Shown piece by piece: positions 35,873 through 45,600 of a stretch of DNA of 64,000 nt. Every line of letters starts with the position of its first letter. Position 1 is the stretch's first letter. Below the pieces are notes generated by a model. It saw only the letters and a program-made list of their open reading frames with translations. It was not told the origin of the DNA and ran no database searches. Origin of the DNA: Planctomycetota bacterium (lineage in GTDB: Bacteria; Planctomycetota; UBA11346); assembly GCA_016745075.1 (NCBI GenBank), contig JADGDD010000010.1, positions 62,001 to 126,000 of the forward strand, written 5' to 3'. The translations under genes and the position numbers were made by a program.

Positions 35873-36616
35873 ATGAAGCTTCTGAAAGTTGATAAAAACA
35901 TAGAAGATGAACACATTTGTTGTGCTATAAGTGATAAAAAGTGCCGAGATGGGTATCACCAGAAAAAAGACTGGCTGAAGTCAGAATTCAAGAATGGATA
36001 TACATTTCAAAAAGTGGATGTTCGAGGTAAAGTTTTTATTGAGTATGTTCCTATTGAGCACTCTTGGCTTCCATTGAAAGGAAAAAATTTCATGGTTATC
36101 AACTGTTTTTGGGTTTCAGGGCAGTTCAAAGGCAAAGGGAACGGAAAAGCACTTTTGCAACAGTGTATAAAAGATGCAAAAAACATGGATGGCATAGTTG
36201 CAATATCAAGTGATAAGAAACGTCCATTTATGAGTGATCCTACTTTTTTAAAATATCATGGTTTTGAAGTCGTTGATGAAGCACCTCCATTTTTTAAGTT
36301 ATGGGGACTCAAAACAAACGCACAAGCAAGCTATCCAAGGATTATGGATAGTGCAAAATCAGGAAGATGTTCCGATGATAAAGGAATTACTGCTTATTAC
36401 TCAAGTACCTGTCCCTTCACCGACTACTATACGAATCAATTGCTCAGAGAATACGCAAAAAACAAAAAAACCCCTCTTACGGTGCACCATATAAAAAGTA
36501 AGAAAGAAGGGCGTAAAATGCCGATACCTTGGATAATCAATAGTGTTTTTTATAAAGGAGAGCTCGTGACTTTAGAGATGAAGGCGGAGCGGCATTTGGA
36601 CAAAATAATAATGTAA
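35873..36616 (+). CDS. YoaP-like protein: GNAT acetyltransferase plus thioredoxin-like domain
   Basis: 247 residues behind GGAGGAA. The N-terminal half is GNAT-like (MVINCFWVSGQFKGKGNGKALLQQCI as the acetyl-CoA loop, then FLKYHGFEVVDE). The C-terminal half (GITAYYSSTCPFTDYYTNQLLREYAKNKK and PWIINSVFYKGELVT) is the YoaP domain with a single Cys. Base composition is clearly more AT-rich than hrpA or the downstream copper locus, suggesting acquisition. It sits between two copies of a leader repeat, together with a cysteine-synthase-like gene. Substrate unknown. Confidence 0.88.
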   Translation: MKLLKVDKNIEDEHICCAISDKKCRDGYHQKKDWLKSEFKNGYTFQKVDVRGKVFIEYVPIEHSWLPLKGKNFMVINCFWVSGQFKGKGNGKALLQQCIKDAKNMDGIVAISSDKKRPFMSDPTFLKYHGFEVVDEAPPFFKLWGLKTNAQASYPRIMDSAKSGRCSDDKGITAYYSSTCPFTDYYTNQLLREYAKNKKTPLTVHHIKSKKEGRKMPIPWIINSVFYKGELVTLEMKAERHLDKIIM

Positions 36617-36998
36617 CCATGTGAGTTTATTTAAAAAAATAAAGCGTTCGGTGGTTTTGTTGTAGAAGTTGATGTCAGAAAAGAGTATCTCCCAATTAGA
36701 AAAATATAAGACATTGCTTGAGTTTAGGTTGCACCGAATACAGAGCTCAAAATGTGTATGGGTATAAGTAAGTATTCAACGCGATACTTCAATTGTATAG
36801 TTAATAATTACACCATGGCTTATGCAATACGTTTGATAAAAACTGTTTTTATCGCTATCTGCTCGGGCACCGAGACCGCGGCGGCAACTTGCATAAGCAA
36901 GTCGTCTGTGTAACATTGCTCTTTCATGAGTTGCTTGCTCATTCTCGCTTCTGTGGTTTTGCGCAGGCCTGTACGTTATCTGTAGGAGCATTTATTGG
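36617..36998 (+). other. 382-bp AT-rich intergenic region with leader repeat copy B
   Basis: No gene is supported. A 71-codon frame on the minus strand has no ribosome binding site and no family features. The 3' half contains the hairpin AAAACTG-TTTT-region, the short hairpin CTTGC-ATAA-GCAAG and the leader repeat copy B, then GTAGGAG upstream of the cysteine-synthase-like start. Confidence 0.6.
36884..36959 (+). repeat. Leader repeat, copy B, upstream of the cysteine-synthase-like gene
   Basis: GCAACTTGCAT (36884-36894), 19 bases, CATTGCTCTTT (36914-36924), then TGTGGTTT (36952-36959) with 16 extra bases compared with copy A. It ends 39 bp before the start of the next gene. Confidence 0.65.
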
Positions 36999-37964
36999 AT
37001 GAGTAGAGAAGAAAACCTTAATCCCTCAATCATTGAAGCTATAGGTTCAACTCCTTTGGTTGAATTAAGCAGACTCACAAAAAATATCGATGGACGAATA
37101 TTGGCAAAACTTGATTACTTAAATCCTGGGTTTTCCAAAAAGGACAGAGTTGCTCGTCAAATAATAGAAGATGCTGAAAATAATGGTGAGCTCTCTGCGG
37201 GACAAACAGTAGTGGAATTGACCAGTGGTAATACAGGTACTGGTTTAGCAATTGTGTGTGCGGTAAAGGGGTATCCTTTTGTTGCCGTTATGTCTAAAGG
37301 CAATTCTACTGAAAGAGCTCGGATGATGACTGCTTTGGGTGCAGAGGTTGTCCTCGTTGACCAACTACACAATTCGATACCTGGTCAGGTTTCGGGAGGT
37401 GATCTGGAACTTGTTGAGGCTCAGGCGAAAGAATTGACGGACAAGAGAAAAGCATTTCGAGCAGACCAGTTTGTGCTGGCGGGTAATTTTCGGGCCCATT
37501 ATCTTCACACAGGACCAGAATGTCTTCAACAGTCAAAAGAGAGGATTCAGGCTTTTTGTGATTTTGCTGGTACGGGAGGAACTTTTGCAGGATGTGCGGC
37601 TGCCTTCAAAGAACATGACCAGTCTATTAAATGTTTCGTTGTTGAGCCACGAGATGCTGCGATTTTGGCTGGTAACGTTGTAAGCAATCCGGCCCACCGT
37701 ATTCAAGGTGGTGGCTATTCTAAGGCGAAACTTCACTATTTGAACCCAGAACACATTGATGGTTTTATTGGAATTTCTGATGAAGAAGCAACGGAGACCG
37801 CGAGAGCACTTGCTCAACAAGAAGGAATCTTTGCAGGATTTTCTTCAGGAGCCAACGTTGCAGCGGCCATGCAGCTTTTGGCCGGTCCTTTAAAGGGACA
37901 AACAGTGGTGACTCTTATTAATGATTCTGGGCTCAAGTACCTCAGTACTGATTTATGGGAATAA
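36999..37964 (+). CDS. Cysteine synthase-family PLP-dependent enzyme
   Basis: 321 residues. The PLP lysine is in NPGFSKKDR (usual family pattern NPxxSxKDR). SGNTGTGLA binds the substrate carboxylate and GTGGT binds the PLP phosphate. It belongs with O-acetylserine sulfhydrylase/cystathionine beta-synthase-like enzymes, which make cysteine or related beta-substituted amino acids. It is preceded by the same leader repeat as the YoaP-like gene, with GTAGGAG about 16 bases before the start. AT-rich relative to surrounding genes. Whether it makes cysteine is not certain; no cysE is nearby. Confidence 0.92.
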   Translation: MSREENLNPSIIEAIGSTPLVELSRLTKNIDGRILAKLDYLNPGFSKKDRVARQIIEDAENNGELSAGQTVVELTSGNTGTGLAIVCAVKGYPFVAVMSKGNSTERARMMTALGAEVVLVDQLHNSIPGQVSGGDLELVEAQAKELTDKRKAFRADQFVLAGNFRAHYLHTGPECLQQSKERIQAFCDFAGTGGTFAGCAAAFKEHDQSIKCFVVEPRDAAILAGNVVSNPAHRIQGGGYSKAKLHYLNPEHIDGFIGISDEEATETARALAQQEGIFAGFSSGANVAAAMQLLAGPLKGQTVVTLINDSGLKYLSTDLWE

Positions 37965-38052
37965 TAATTCGTGGATTTGTAACGGACTACGTTTTCATAT
38001 TTAACGTCTACTTCGCCAATCATAATTGAATAAAATCACGCGAGGAATGAGA

Positions 38053-38102
38053 AAACCAGCGCGAATGAACACAGATTTAAAAGTGGACATTCGCGCTGGT
38101 TT
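38053..38102. terminator. Long inverted repeat, probable bidirectional terminator
   Basis: AAACCAGCGCGAATG (38053-38067) pairs perfectly with CATTCGCGCTGGTTT (38088-38102) around a 20-base loop. It lies between convergent genes. The long loop and lack of a U-tract beyond TTT make it unusual for a simple terminator. Confidence 0.65.
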
Positions 38103-38144
38103 GCGGTGTTACTTAAGAAAACGAGCAGGTGTATTGGTGATTTT

Positions 38145-40181
38145 TTAGAAACGAACGTCTATGTCTGCCCAGAAAGTCAGGCCCGGTTCGTTGACTTGGG
38201 TATTATCCAACTCTGGCTGAGCATTTGCACGGTTCATGAAGTCTGAATAGGTGGTATTCAGTAAATTTTTGATACCTGCACGCAGAACGGTTTGTTCGGC
38301 AATATCATAGGAGCCGTGAATATCTACAAGTGCAGAGGGAGCGCTATGGTCAGCGTCTAAACCACTGCCTGTGGTGATGTCATCATCTCTCTCGGTTTGG
38401 GCAGCGGCTAAGCGGAAACTAATGCCAGCATCCCATTTATCTGCTGACCATGTTGCATCAACTTGTCCCGTAAGAGGTGGAGTCTGAGCAATAGCTCGGC
38501 TGTCTGTTGTGTTTTCAGCAGAAAGATAAGAAGCCGAAGCGCTGAAGCGTAATTGTTCTAATACGGTTACTGAGCCATGTATTTCTGTACCGTAAAACTG
38601 TGCATCTACATTTCTGTAAATAGTTGCATTATCAGATAATAAAATGCCACTTTGACCATGTGCACGGTCGCGTAAAATATAATCACTGACACTGTTGATA
38701 AATCCAGTTACAGAAAAAGAGTATTCTTGTTGTGTGTAGGATAGGCCTGCTTCTATTTGATGATGGGCCTCGGCTGTGAGTTCAGAATTACCAACCCAGC
38801 GTTTGGCAGTGTTGCCGTTATTGGCAGAAACATAACGTTCGGTATTATTTGCAGAGCGAACTGTTCGGCTGAGTGAACAATGCCAGTCCTGTTCATGGTC
38901 GGTGCCCCACTTGCCTTCTAAACGAACCAGCGCTTGTAGATTATTATCAGTACCGCTGTCGCTAGAACTATTATAATATGTGTTTGCAAGCATCTTGGCA
39001 GACATGGCGCTTGGTTTTTGATCCCAAGCCCGCGCTTCGTAGTTAACAACATCAAGACGGGCAGAGGTAAAGATGTTTAAGCTTGGTGACAATTCCCAAT
39101 ATTTTTCGGCAAAAAGACCAAGGGTTTCTGTTACGGCATCTGGCCACATGAGAGATTGGAGTGCAAGTGTTGTTTGCATCATACCCGCATAGCGTTCAGC
39201 ATTTTGGTTGTTACGTTCGTAATCTAAACCAAGGTTGAGTGATTCTACTTCCTCACCAAACTGGCCAAGTATATCAGCACTCAAGGTGTCTGAGGTTGCT
39301 CGTGTTTCCATAAACATAGGGGCTGTTTTTGTTCGTAGAGAATAGTTGTCCATCAGATGATCAACGGAACTATGGCCGATATTCCATTCGAGTGATCGTA
39401 AACTCTCATTGCTGCTTGGTGTCCAGCTGCCTTCGGCGCGATAGAGAACATGGTCTATTATTGGTGCATCCATGGGAGCACCTGCATAGAGTGCGTCTTG
39501 TGTTTGGGTAACGGTGGCTTCCGCTTCTAAAGCCCATTCTTCGGCAAGGGTTATACCGGTAATAAGGGTGGCGGTTTGGCTTTCGTAGGCAGCAACAATG
39601 CTATCGCCGTTACCATCAGCATAATTATCAGCAGCAGTGGTAGAGGCAATGCCACGAACATACCAGGCATCTTTGCCAGTTGTCAGGTCAATAAATGCAT
39701 GACGAGAAGGACCGTTACCGTTGTAACTGAGGCCAGCGTGACCGCGCAGTGCTTCATCGGCTTGCATGGCTTGGGTGTTGCGAGAAAAAGAAACGGAACC
39801 ACAGGTAGCACCGTGTTGTAGATCATTAACACCAACGTGTACATCTACGGTGTCATAGGTTGAAAGAGTAGCGAAGGAAGCGCTTGGGTCCATGCGGTTT
39901 GGGCAGGCACCATAAACAGAAGCATTATCAAAAAGAATGGATAAGCGTTGTTCGGCTTGCCCACGAATAACAGGATCTATGCCGTGTCCGCCCATGCGCA
40001 CGCCGGAAACACCAGCAACTGTGCGTAAGGTATCACCGGTATCACCAGCAGGGCTTACAGATGTAATCGGTGTTTCCGATTCATTGTCAGCGGTAATAAT
40101 AAAAGCTTGAGTATCTGCCGCCGAAAGTTGTCCAACAAGGACACAAGAAACGCCAACAGTAAGAAGAGGAATAGTATTCAT
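38145..40181 (-). CDS. TonB-dependent copper receptor, OprC/NosA-like
   Basis: 678 residues from the ATG behind GGGAG. A signal peptide (MNTIPLLTVGVSCVLVGQLSAAD) precedes the plug domain, which has GVRMGGHGIDPVIRG and YGACPNRMDPSAS. The CPNRMDP block is diagnostic of the OprC/NosA copper-receptor family. The beta-barrel ends FWADIDVRF with terminal Phe. These receptors import copper across the outer membrane, using TonB. An upstream in-frame extension exists but has no signal peptide. The small Cys-rich membrane protein upstream is probably part of the same locus. Confidence 0.93.
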   Translation of the reverse strand: MNTIPLLTVGVSCVLVGQLSAADTQAFIITADNESETPITSVSPAGDTGDTLRTVAGVSGVRMGGHGIDPVIRGQAEQRLSILFDNASVYGACPNRMDPSASFATLSTYDTVDVHVGVNDLQHGATCGSVSFSRNTQAMQADEALRGHAGLSYNGNGPSRHAFIDLTTGKDAWYVRGIASTTAADNYADGNGDSIVAAYESQTATLITGITLAEEWALEAEATVTQTQDALYAGAPMDAPIIDHVLYRAEGSWTPSSNESLRSLEWNIGHSSVDHLMDNYSLRTKTAPMFMETRATSDTLSADILGQFGEEVESLNLGLDYERNNQNAERYAGMMQTTLALQSLMWPDAVTETLGLFAEKYWELSPSLNIFTSARLDVVNYEARAWDQKPSAMSAKMLANTYYNSSSDSGTDNNLQALVRLEGKWGTDHEQDWHCSLSRTVRSANNTERYVSANNGNTAKRWVGNSELTAEAHHQIEAGLSYTQQEYSFSVTGFINSVSDYILRDRAHGQSGILLSDNATIYRNVDAQFYGTEIHGSVTVLEQLRFSASASYLSAENTTDSRAIAQTPPLTGQVDATWSADKWDAGISFRLAAAQTERDDDITTGSGLDADHSAPSALVDIHGSYDIAEQTVLRAGIKNLLNTTYSDFMNRANAQPELDNTQVNEPGLTFWADIDVRF

Positions 40182-40298
40182 GAATAACTCCCATTGCGAG
40201 AACATGATCTGCAATGAATTATATAGAAAAGTGAATGAAAAGAGAGCGCTCTTTGATAACAGACACGCATTCTTTGTCAAAAAAAGATAGGTTGAAAT

Positions 40299-40440
40299 GA
40301 ACACGGAGAGCGGACGTTCTCGTCCGCTTAGCGTAGTGCCGGTAAAAGCTGAAAATATTATGTGAGATAAAAAATAGTATCTCAATGCCGTAATTCTTTT
40401 CCAAGTCCATAGCGGACGGGGACATCCGCTTTCCGTGCTT
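40299..40440. repeat. Pair of inverted REP-like hairpin repeats
   Basis: Left hairpin AGCGGACG-TTCT-CGTCCGCT (40309-40328); right hairpin at 40411-40430 with arms AGCGGACG and CATCCGCT. The flanks match in inverted orientation (AACACGGAG on the left, CTTTCCGTGCTT on the right). The right copy reaches the stop codon of the Cys-rich gene. The layout resembles a REP pair or a small MITE-like element of about 140 bp. Confidence 0.75.
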
Positions 40441-40840
40441 ATCCGACTATAGGAGGTGGTGTCGCTGGTGCGAGAAAGCACAGCGGTACGGCAGATTCAT
40501 TCAGTGGTCGTAAACGTTTTGGTAGAACATCCCGTGCGGGTTCATAATCGTAATCCCATAACAACCACGTTTCCGTAGCGATAGGGATTTGTTCACGTTC
40601 TAATAAAGAGCGTTGTGGTCGTTCTTGTTTTTCTTTTTGAATGGCACAGCACAGCTCGCAGGGGTGTTCGCCATCAAAGGTCAGGCCAAAAGCAGTCGTT
40701 AAATCATTCTCACTGCTATAGCTGATCATCATGCTGGTCCATGCGAGACATTGCATCAGTGGTATATGAGCTCCACTTACGCAGAGGCAGCAGCCTATCA
40801 GACACAGATGTCTCAACCATTTGAGCATGGGCAGGAGCAT
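40439..40840 (-). CDS. Small Cys-rich membrane protein beside the copper receptor
   Basis: 133 residues from MLLPMLKWLRHL. In-frame ATGs at 40870 and 40888 are alternatives, and none has a clear ribosome binding site. A membrane segment (HLCLIGCCLCVSGAHIPLMQCL) precedes FDGEHPCELCCAIQK, a CxxCC cluster suited to metal binding, and a Pro-rich C-terminus ending in PPPIVG. I do not recognise a named family. Adjacent position and same strand as the OprC-like receptor suggest a role in copper handling. A hairpin repeat pair separates it from the receptor. Confidence 0.65.
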   Translation of the reverse strand: MLLPMLKWLRHLCLIGCCLCVSGAHIPLMQCLAWTSMMISYSSENDLTTAFGLTFDGEHPCELCCAIQKEKQERPQRSLLEREQIPIATETWLLWDYDYEPARDVLPKRLRPLNESAVPLCFLAPATPPPIVG

Positions 40841-41025
40841 GATGTTGATATTTTTTATGCAATGAGACATTAAGAAATGGCCATACAAACAGGACCATTA
40901 TATCCATTAAGTGTTTGGTGATCTGAGACAACAATTAAAAGAACTTGTTCTGTTCTTAATGAAGGCCTTAAAAGGATCTGTATAAAGCAGGTATATCTTT
41001 TCATACATACCTTAGGAATGCTCTC

Positions 41026-41781
41026 ATGCCCTCCCTTCTCGGCCGTAAGCCTTCATTTCATTTTCAATGGCGGCACCTCACCATTCGAACAACTCGGCAT
41101 GACTTGGATGCCTTAATGTGTTTTGAGTTGCGGCATACGGTGTTTCACGAAGAAATGCTTAATGATACGCAGTATGGATTGGATATAGATAAGTATGATG
41201 CAACGCATTGCCAAATGATGTTCATAGACACAGCTAGCGATGAATTGATTGGTACGTGCCGTGTAAGTAGCACGGAAGATACAGAGTGGTATACAGCGAC
41301 TGAGTTTGATTGTAGCGCCTTAGAAAGCCTGCCTGGACAAAAATCAGAAGTTGGGCGAGTATGTATACGGAAAGACCATCGTAATACCATGACTCTACTC
41401 GCTGTTGCTCGGTGTTTGGCAAGGTATGCACAAGAATATAATGTGCGTTGGCTGTTTGGTTGTACCAGTGTCTCTACATGTAGTCCTCTGGCATCGGCGC
41501 GCCTGAGTAATTGGTTAGCCAATCAAGGGCTACTGCTGGATGAGCCATATCGTGCGAAAAATCCGCTTGTATTAACAGCCCCAGATTGGGCCTGTTTAGA
41601 TGCGTGTGAAGAGAAGAATCTTGGTGTAGATGTGCCGCCGTTAATGCGTTTATATATGAAGGCAGGAGCGCACTTTGGTGGACAGCCGGCTTATGATCCT
41701 GAATTTCGTTGTGTAGATTTCTTTACTCTTCTTGATAGAGAACATGCAAGTCCAAGCTTTACGGGGCGCTACCTCGGGTGA
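41026..41781 (+). CDS. olsB: Ornithine-acyl[ACP] N-acyltransferase, OlsB-like
   Basis: 251 residues. ELRHTVFHEEM, DIDKYDATHC and GTCRV followed by EVGRVCIRKDHRN are the conserved blocks of OlsB/hemolysin-type GNAT acyltransferases, which attach a 3-hydroxy fatty acid to the alpha-amino group of ornithine. The next gene, an AGPAT-family acyltransferase, overlaps it by 4 bp (GTGA), as in the olsBA operons of many bacteria. Together they would make ornithine lipids, phosphorus-free membrane lipids often used under phosphate limitation. Confidence 0.85.
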   Translation: MPSLLGRKPSFHFQWRHLTIRTTRHDLDALMCFELRHTVFHEEMLNDTQYGLDIDKYDATHCQMMFIDTASDELIGTCRVSSTEDTEWYTATEFDCSALESLPGQKSEVGRVCIRKDHRNTMTLLAVARCLARYAQEYNVRWLFGCTSVSTCSPLASARLSNWLANQGLLLDEPYRAKNPLVLTAPDWACLDACEEKNLGVDVPPLMRLYMKAGAHFGGQPAYDPEFRCVDFFTLLDREHASPSFTGRYLG

Positions 41782-42521
41782 TAGGTTTAGCGCTTCGAAC
41801 TGCGCAACTTCTGTGTATTTTCTCAACGTTTCTATTTCATAAACGTGGCAGTACGCTTGATCAGCAGTTACGACGCACCCAATGGTATGCTCGGTGTTTG
41901 TTGCGTACGCTTGGAATTCGTGCGCATTATCATGGAACTCCGCCTACATCACAACAGTCTTGTTTATGTGTTGTGAATCATCTCTCCTATATAGATCCGT
42001 TGTTATTAAATACGCTTGTGCCTATGCGATTTATTACTTCATTAGATACAGGTGGCCAAGGATTTCTCGGACGAGTGTGCACACAGGCTGGTTGTCTCTT
42101 TATCAATAGGCGTTCACGATTAACGGTTCGTGATGAAACGCGTGTTCTGAGCAAACACTTATCTGATGGACCATTAGCTTTATTCCCCGAAGGAACCACT
42201 AGCAACGGTCAAGATGTACTCCCATTTAAATCATCGCTCCTTGCTTGTGCTGTAGAAACACAGTGTCCGGTTATACCTGTTTGCGTGCGCTATCGTCAGA
42301 ACCCTCAACGTTATAGACAGCTTTGTGCGCCAGTACATATACGGGAACAAATCTGTTGGTATGGCACGATGGCATTCTTTCCGCATGTAGTGCGTCTATT
42401 GCTGATAGGCCGAGCTGAAGCAGATGTGTTTTTTCTACCACCAATGCCACTACAAGTATGCCGAAAAAAGATGGCAATAGATGCGCATCGGATCATACAA
42501 CAGCACTATTGTATGCCGTAG
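41778..42521 (+). CDS. olsA: 1-acyl-glycerol-phosphate acyltransferase-family protein, OlsA-like
   Basis: 247 residues with a GTG start overlapping the olsB stop. The AGPAT motifs are NHLSYID (HX4D-type catalytic site, residues about 72-78) and FPEGTTS. In the context of olsB the substrate should be lyso-ornithine lipid, giving the complete ornithine lipid. An N-terminal hydrophobic stretch (GLALRTAQLLCIFSTFLF) suggests inner-membrane association. A bidirectional terminator follows 68 bp after the stop. Confidence 0.85.
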   Translation: MIGLALRTAQLLCIFSTFLFHKRGSTLDQQLRRTQWYARCLLRTLGIRAHYHGTPPTSQQSCLCVVNHLSYIDPLLLNTLVPMRFITSLDTGGQGFLGRVCTQAGCLFINRRSRLTVRDETRVLSKHLSDGPLALFPEGTTSNGQDVLPFKSSLLACAVETQCPVIPVCVRYRQNPQRYRQLCAPVHIREQICWYGTMAFFPHVVRLLLIGRAEADVFFLPPMPLQVCRKKMAIDAHRIIQQHYCMP

Positions 42522-42589
42522 TTTTTTTCGAGAACATATATTGTTCAACCTCATGAGATGTCCTTTATTGGTTAAGAATAGTGATAGAA

Positions 42590-42620
42590 AAAAAGGCTGC
42601 CATATACTGGCAGCCTTTTT
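42590..42620. terminator. Bidirectional rho-independent terminator
   Basis: A perfect 13-bp stem (AAAAAGGCTGCCA with TGGCAGCCTTTTT) around loop TATAC. It serves both the ols operon and the convergent lipoprotein gene. Confidence 0.95.
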
Positions 42621-42642
42621 GGTATTGTGTGTTTCTTGTGGT

Positions 42643-45600
42643 TTAATTATTAGCAGTTGGGGCTGTTAATATATCTTTGGCGGTAACATCTATGGTGTAC
42701 ACAACAATGCTATCGCTTTTTTCATTTCCAACCAACAACATATTTTTACCAGTTGGACTATCTGCCTTTTTGATAAGGGCCAGACCTTCGGGGCCGTAGT
42801 CACCAGCCGTGTGGAGGAACTGTTTAAAGACGGGATTCGTAGGTGTGTCTACATTATAAACCATAATGCCGCCAGCCCGTTCAAGACCAATAAAGACAAG
42901 GTTGTGACCATCTATGTGTGCGGCAAGTATGGCTTCTGGCTCTGCACCTTTGTCATCACTTCGGTCATCTTTTTTATCGCTGTTAGCGTTGAAATAATCT
43001 GGTGCACGGGTTGCCAGAATTTGAGCAAAAGCGTTGCCGCTATCCCATGTTAATGCACCCGTGTTACCATCCCAAACAGAGAAAGAACGTGCACCGTAGA
43101 CATAGAGGCGGTCAAAATCACCATCGTTATCTAGATCACCTTGGGCTGTGCTCATTTTGAGGCGGCCGAGTTCAGCATTGTCTTGCAGTGTACTCTTCCA
43201 ATTAATAAATGACTGTGCATCTAAACGCACTTTTCCGACACGGGTTTCTTCACTGAAGAGAGCGCCTTCTTCTATCCATGCACCATTGCTGTCTTTAATG
43301 GTTTCTTCGTTAGGACGCAAACGTGCATCGCCTTCATTGGCGGTAAAAAGCCATGTTTTTCCATCAATGACTAAACTAGCGATAGAGTCTGGTTGGTACA
43401 TCATCAGCACAGGCCATTTACGCAACGCAATGGCATCATCTTTGTTTGATGCATCAAATTCATTGCCAGATGCGGTGCCATCTTTATAGCCCAAATTCAC
43501 AATGCGATCAACGGTTGCTTTTTCAATATCAATAATGGCAAGAGCATTATTTTCTTGCAAGGTCACATAGGCTTTACCGTTGTTACTGGTAATATATTCA
43601 GGTTCGGCATCTTGTGCATTGCTGGTTCCATGTGGACCAAGATTGCGGAAAGAGGCCGGGAAGTCCTTATCTGTAAAACGTATCGTTGTGGCTTTACTCC
43701 ATGTGCCGCTGGCATTATCACTTATATCAATAATGGTAACAGAACCTTCGGGGTCTTTTGTATACGTTTCATTTGGCTCACCTTCATTAGCAACTAACAG
43801 GTGCTTTGCATCACTGGTGGTGGTAATCATATCTGGTAAAGCACCCGCTGGATAAGTGCCATAGATACCGCCGGCTAAATTACTGGCATTAATAAGGGCA
43901 ACAACACCGAAGACGTGGTGGCCATATTTATTGTTACCGGCAACAATTTCTTCCCAACTATTTTCTGGGTATCCATATCGACCATCAAGCGTACCATTCG
44001 TTACCGTGACCACAAATGGATGGTCAGTAATGTCAGGAGTGCTTGCATCTTTATCATGATCAATTGTTTTTTGGAAAGGAATGCCTTCGTCATTTGAATC
44101 AAAGCCAAAATCATCGTCATTGGAGAAGGCAAATTTCTTATCGGCATAATCTCCAATAATAACAAAACCCTCTGCTTTATCATGACCATACGGCAATGAC
44201 TGAATATCTAATACCATGGCTTTTGTGGCAACTGTAATACCTAATCCAGATAAACGAGTACTTGCTTCAGCAGTGGTGAGTACGGCATCACTGATACCAC
44301 AGCCAGCCATTTCTATACTCAAACTATCAAGGTCAGCATCATTATCGAGGTCAAAGGAGAGTGTCTTTCCGTATTCAGAACTGAGGCTTTCAAAAACATT
44401 GGTCGCAGCACTGATATCTGTTTCCCATAGTTCTTTTTTACCTTGGCTGGCACCGTCCCGTTCAAGTACGACAAATTTTGCACCGGCACTACCAGAGACG
44501 TAGCGTATTTCTGAGGTGCTTTGGTTATCGTTGGAACTGCTGCTTTGATCGCGCAAATAAATGTATTCTTTTGGACTGCTGCTGCTTGTGGGATCGGCAG
44601 GAATCATTAACAAACGAGTCACTGGGCTTTTACGTAGATCGTGTGTTGTGCTCAGTGCATCGCCAAGTAAGTCTTCATCAAATTTACGGCTATCAGTACT
44701 GACGTACATAGTTCGTTGCATTAGGCCAACTAACCAAGCTTCACTATTTGGTCCCTCGGTTGCAGGTACATAGGTCAAGCATTCCATACCGCTATTAGCG
44801 CGACGTTTGCCGTAAACCAGTGGTAAGGTTTTTCCTACCCATTCGCCAGTACCAGCAAAAGGGTTAATGCGGCCAAGTTCAACGCCTTCACTATTATAAT
44901 GGACAATATGCGGGCCATACTCATCAGAGACATAGAAATGTGGTTTGTTACTTGCGGCATCCCAGAGTGCTACAAGACCTTCACTATCAAGGCCATAGCT
45001 ATCTGTTCCGAGGACGGTGCCGTTGAGATCAATGGCATCTTCACCCGTATTTGTTGAGCCATCGTTGGGGAGACCAGTAATGGGTGTTCCGTCTGGACGT
45101 TTAAAGAGAATGGTTTCTGTTTTCTTTAAGCTGCCATCAGCTTGTTTTTCAAATTTTGCAATGCGAGGCGTAAATGTAGGATCAGGAAATATTTTTCCTT
45201 TAAACTTTCCTTGGTCTACCCCAATGTTTGCCCCACGGTCACTCATTAAGTACCATGCATCCGTGGCATATTCGGTGGCGCTGGTTGGTACTTTTGCCAT
45301 GCCAGAGCCATAACCAGAATTCCACATGTCAACTTTTTCAGTGGTGCGAGACAGAGCAACAGCAACCAGTGATTGGCCATTAGCAATAGCGTTTGGGACA
45401 ACGGTGACACTTTGTGCGCCATGTCCTTGGGCACTCAGGTCAATAATTTGCTCAAAAGCAAGACTACCGTCAGTGGCTATGGTAAAGACTTGGAGTTTAT
45501 CACTGCCATCAGTAACAAATATTTTACTGGTAACAGGATCAAAGGCAAGAATTTCGGCAGAACGAGCGCTATCTGCTGAAACAGCATGTGTACGTGTGAG

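Noticed and set aside
35755-36959. Integron attC sites flanking a YoaP gene cassette
   Set aside because: I looked for RYYYAAC and GTTRRRY core pairs at the expected spacing around both leader repeats and did not find a convincing pair; no integrase is in the window. Kept only as a repeat.
36776-36991. 71-codon minus-strand frame in the 382-bp gap
   Set aside because: No ribosome binding site, atypical composition, overlaps leader repeat B.
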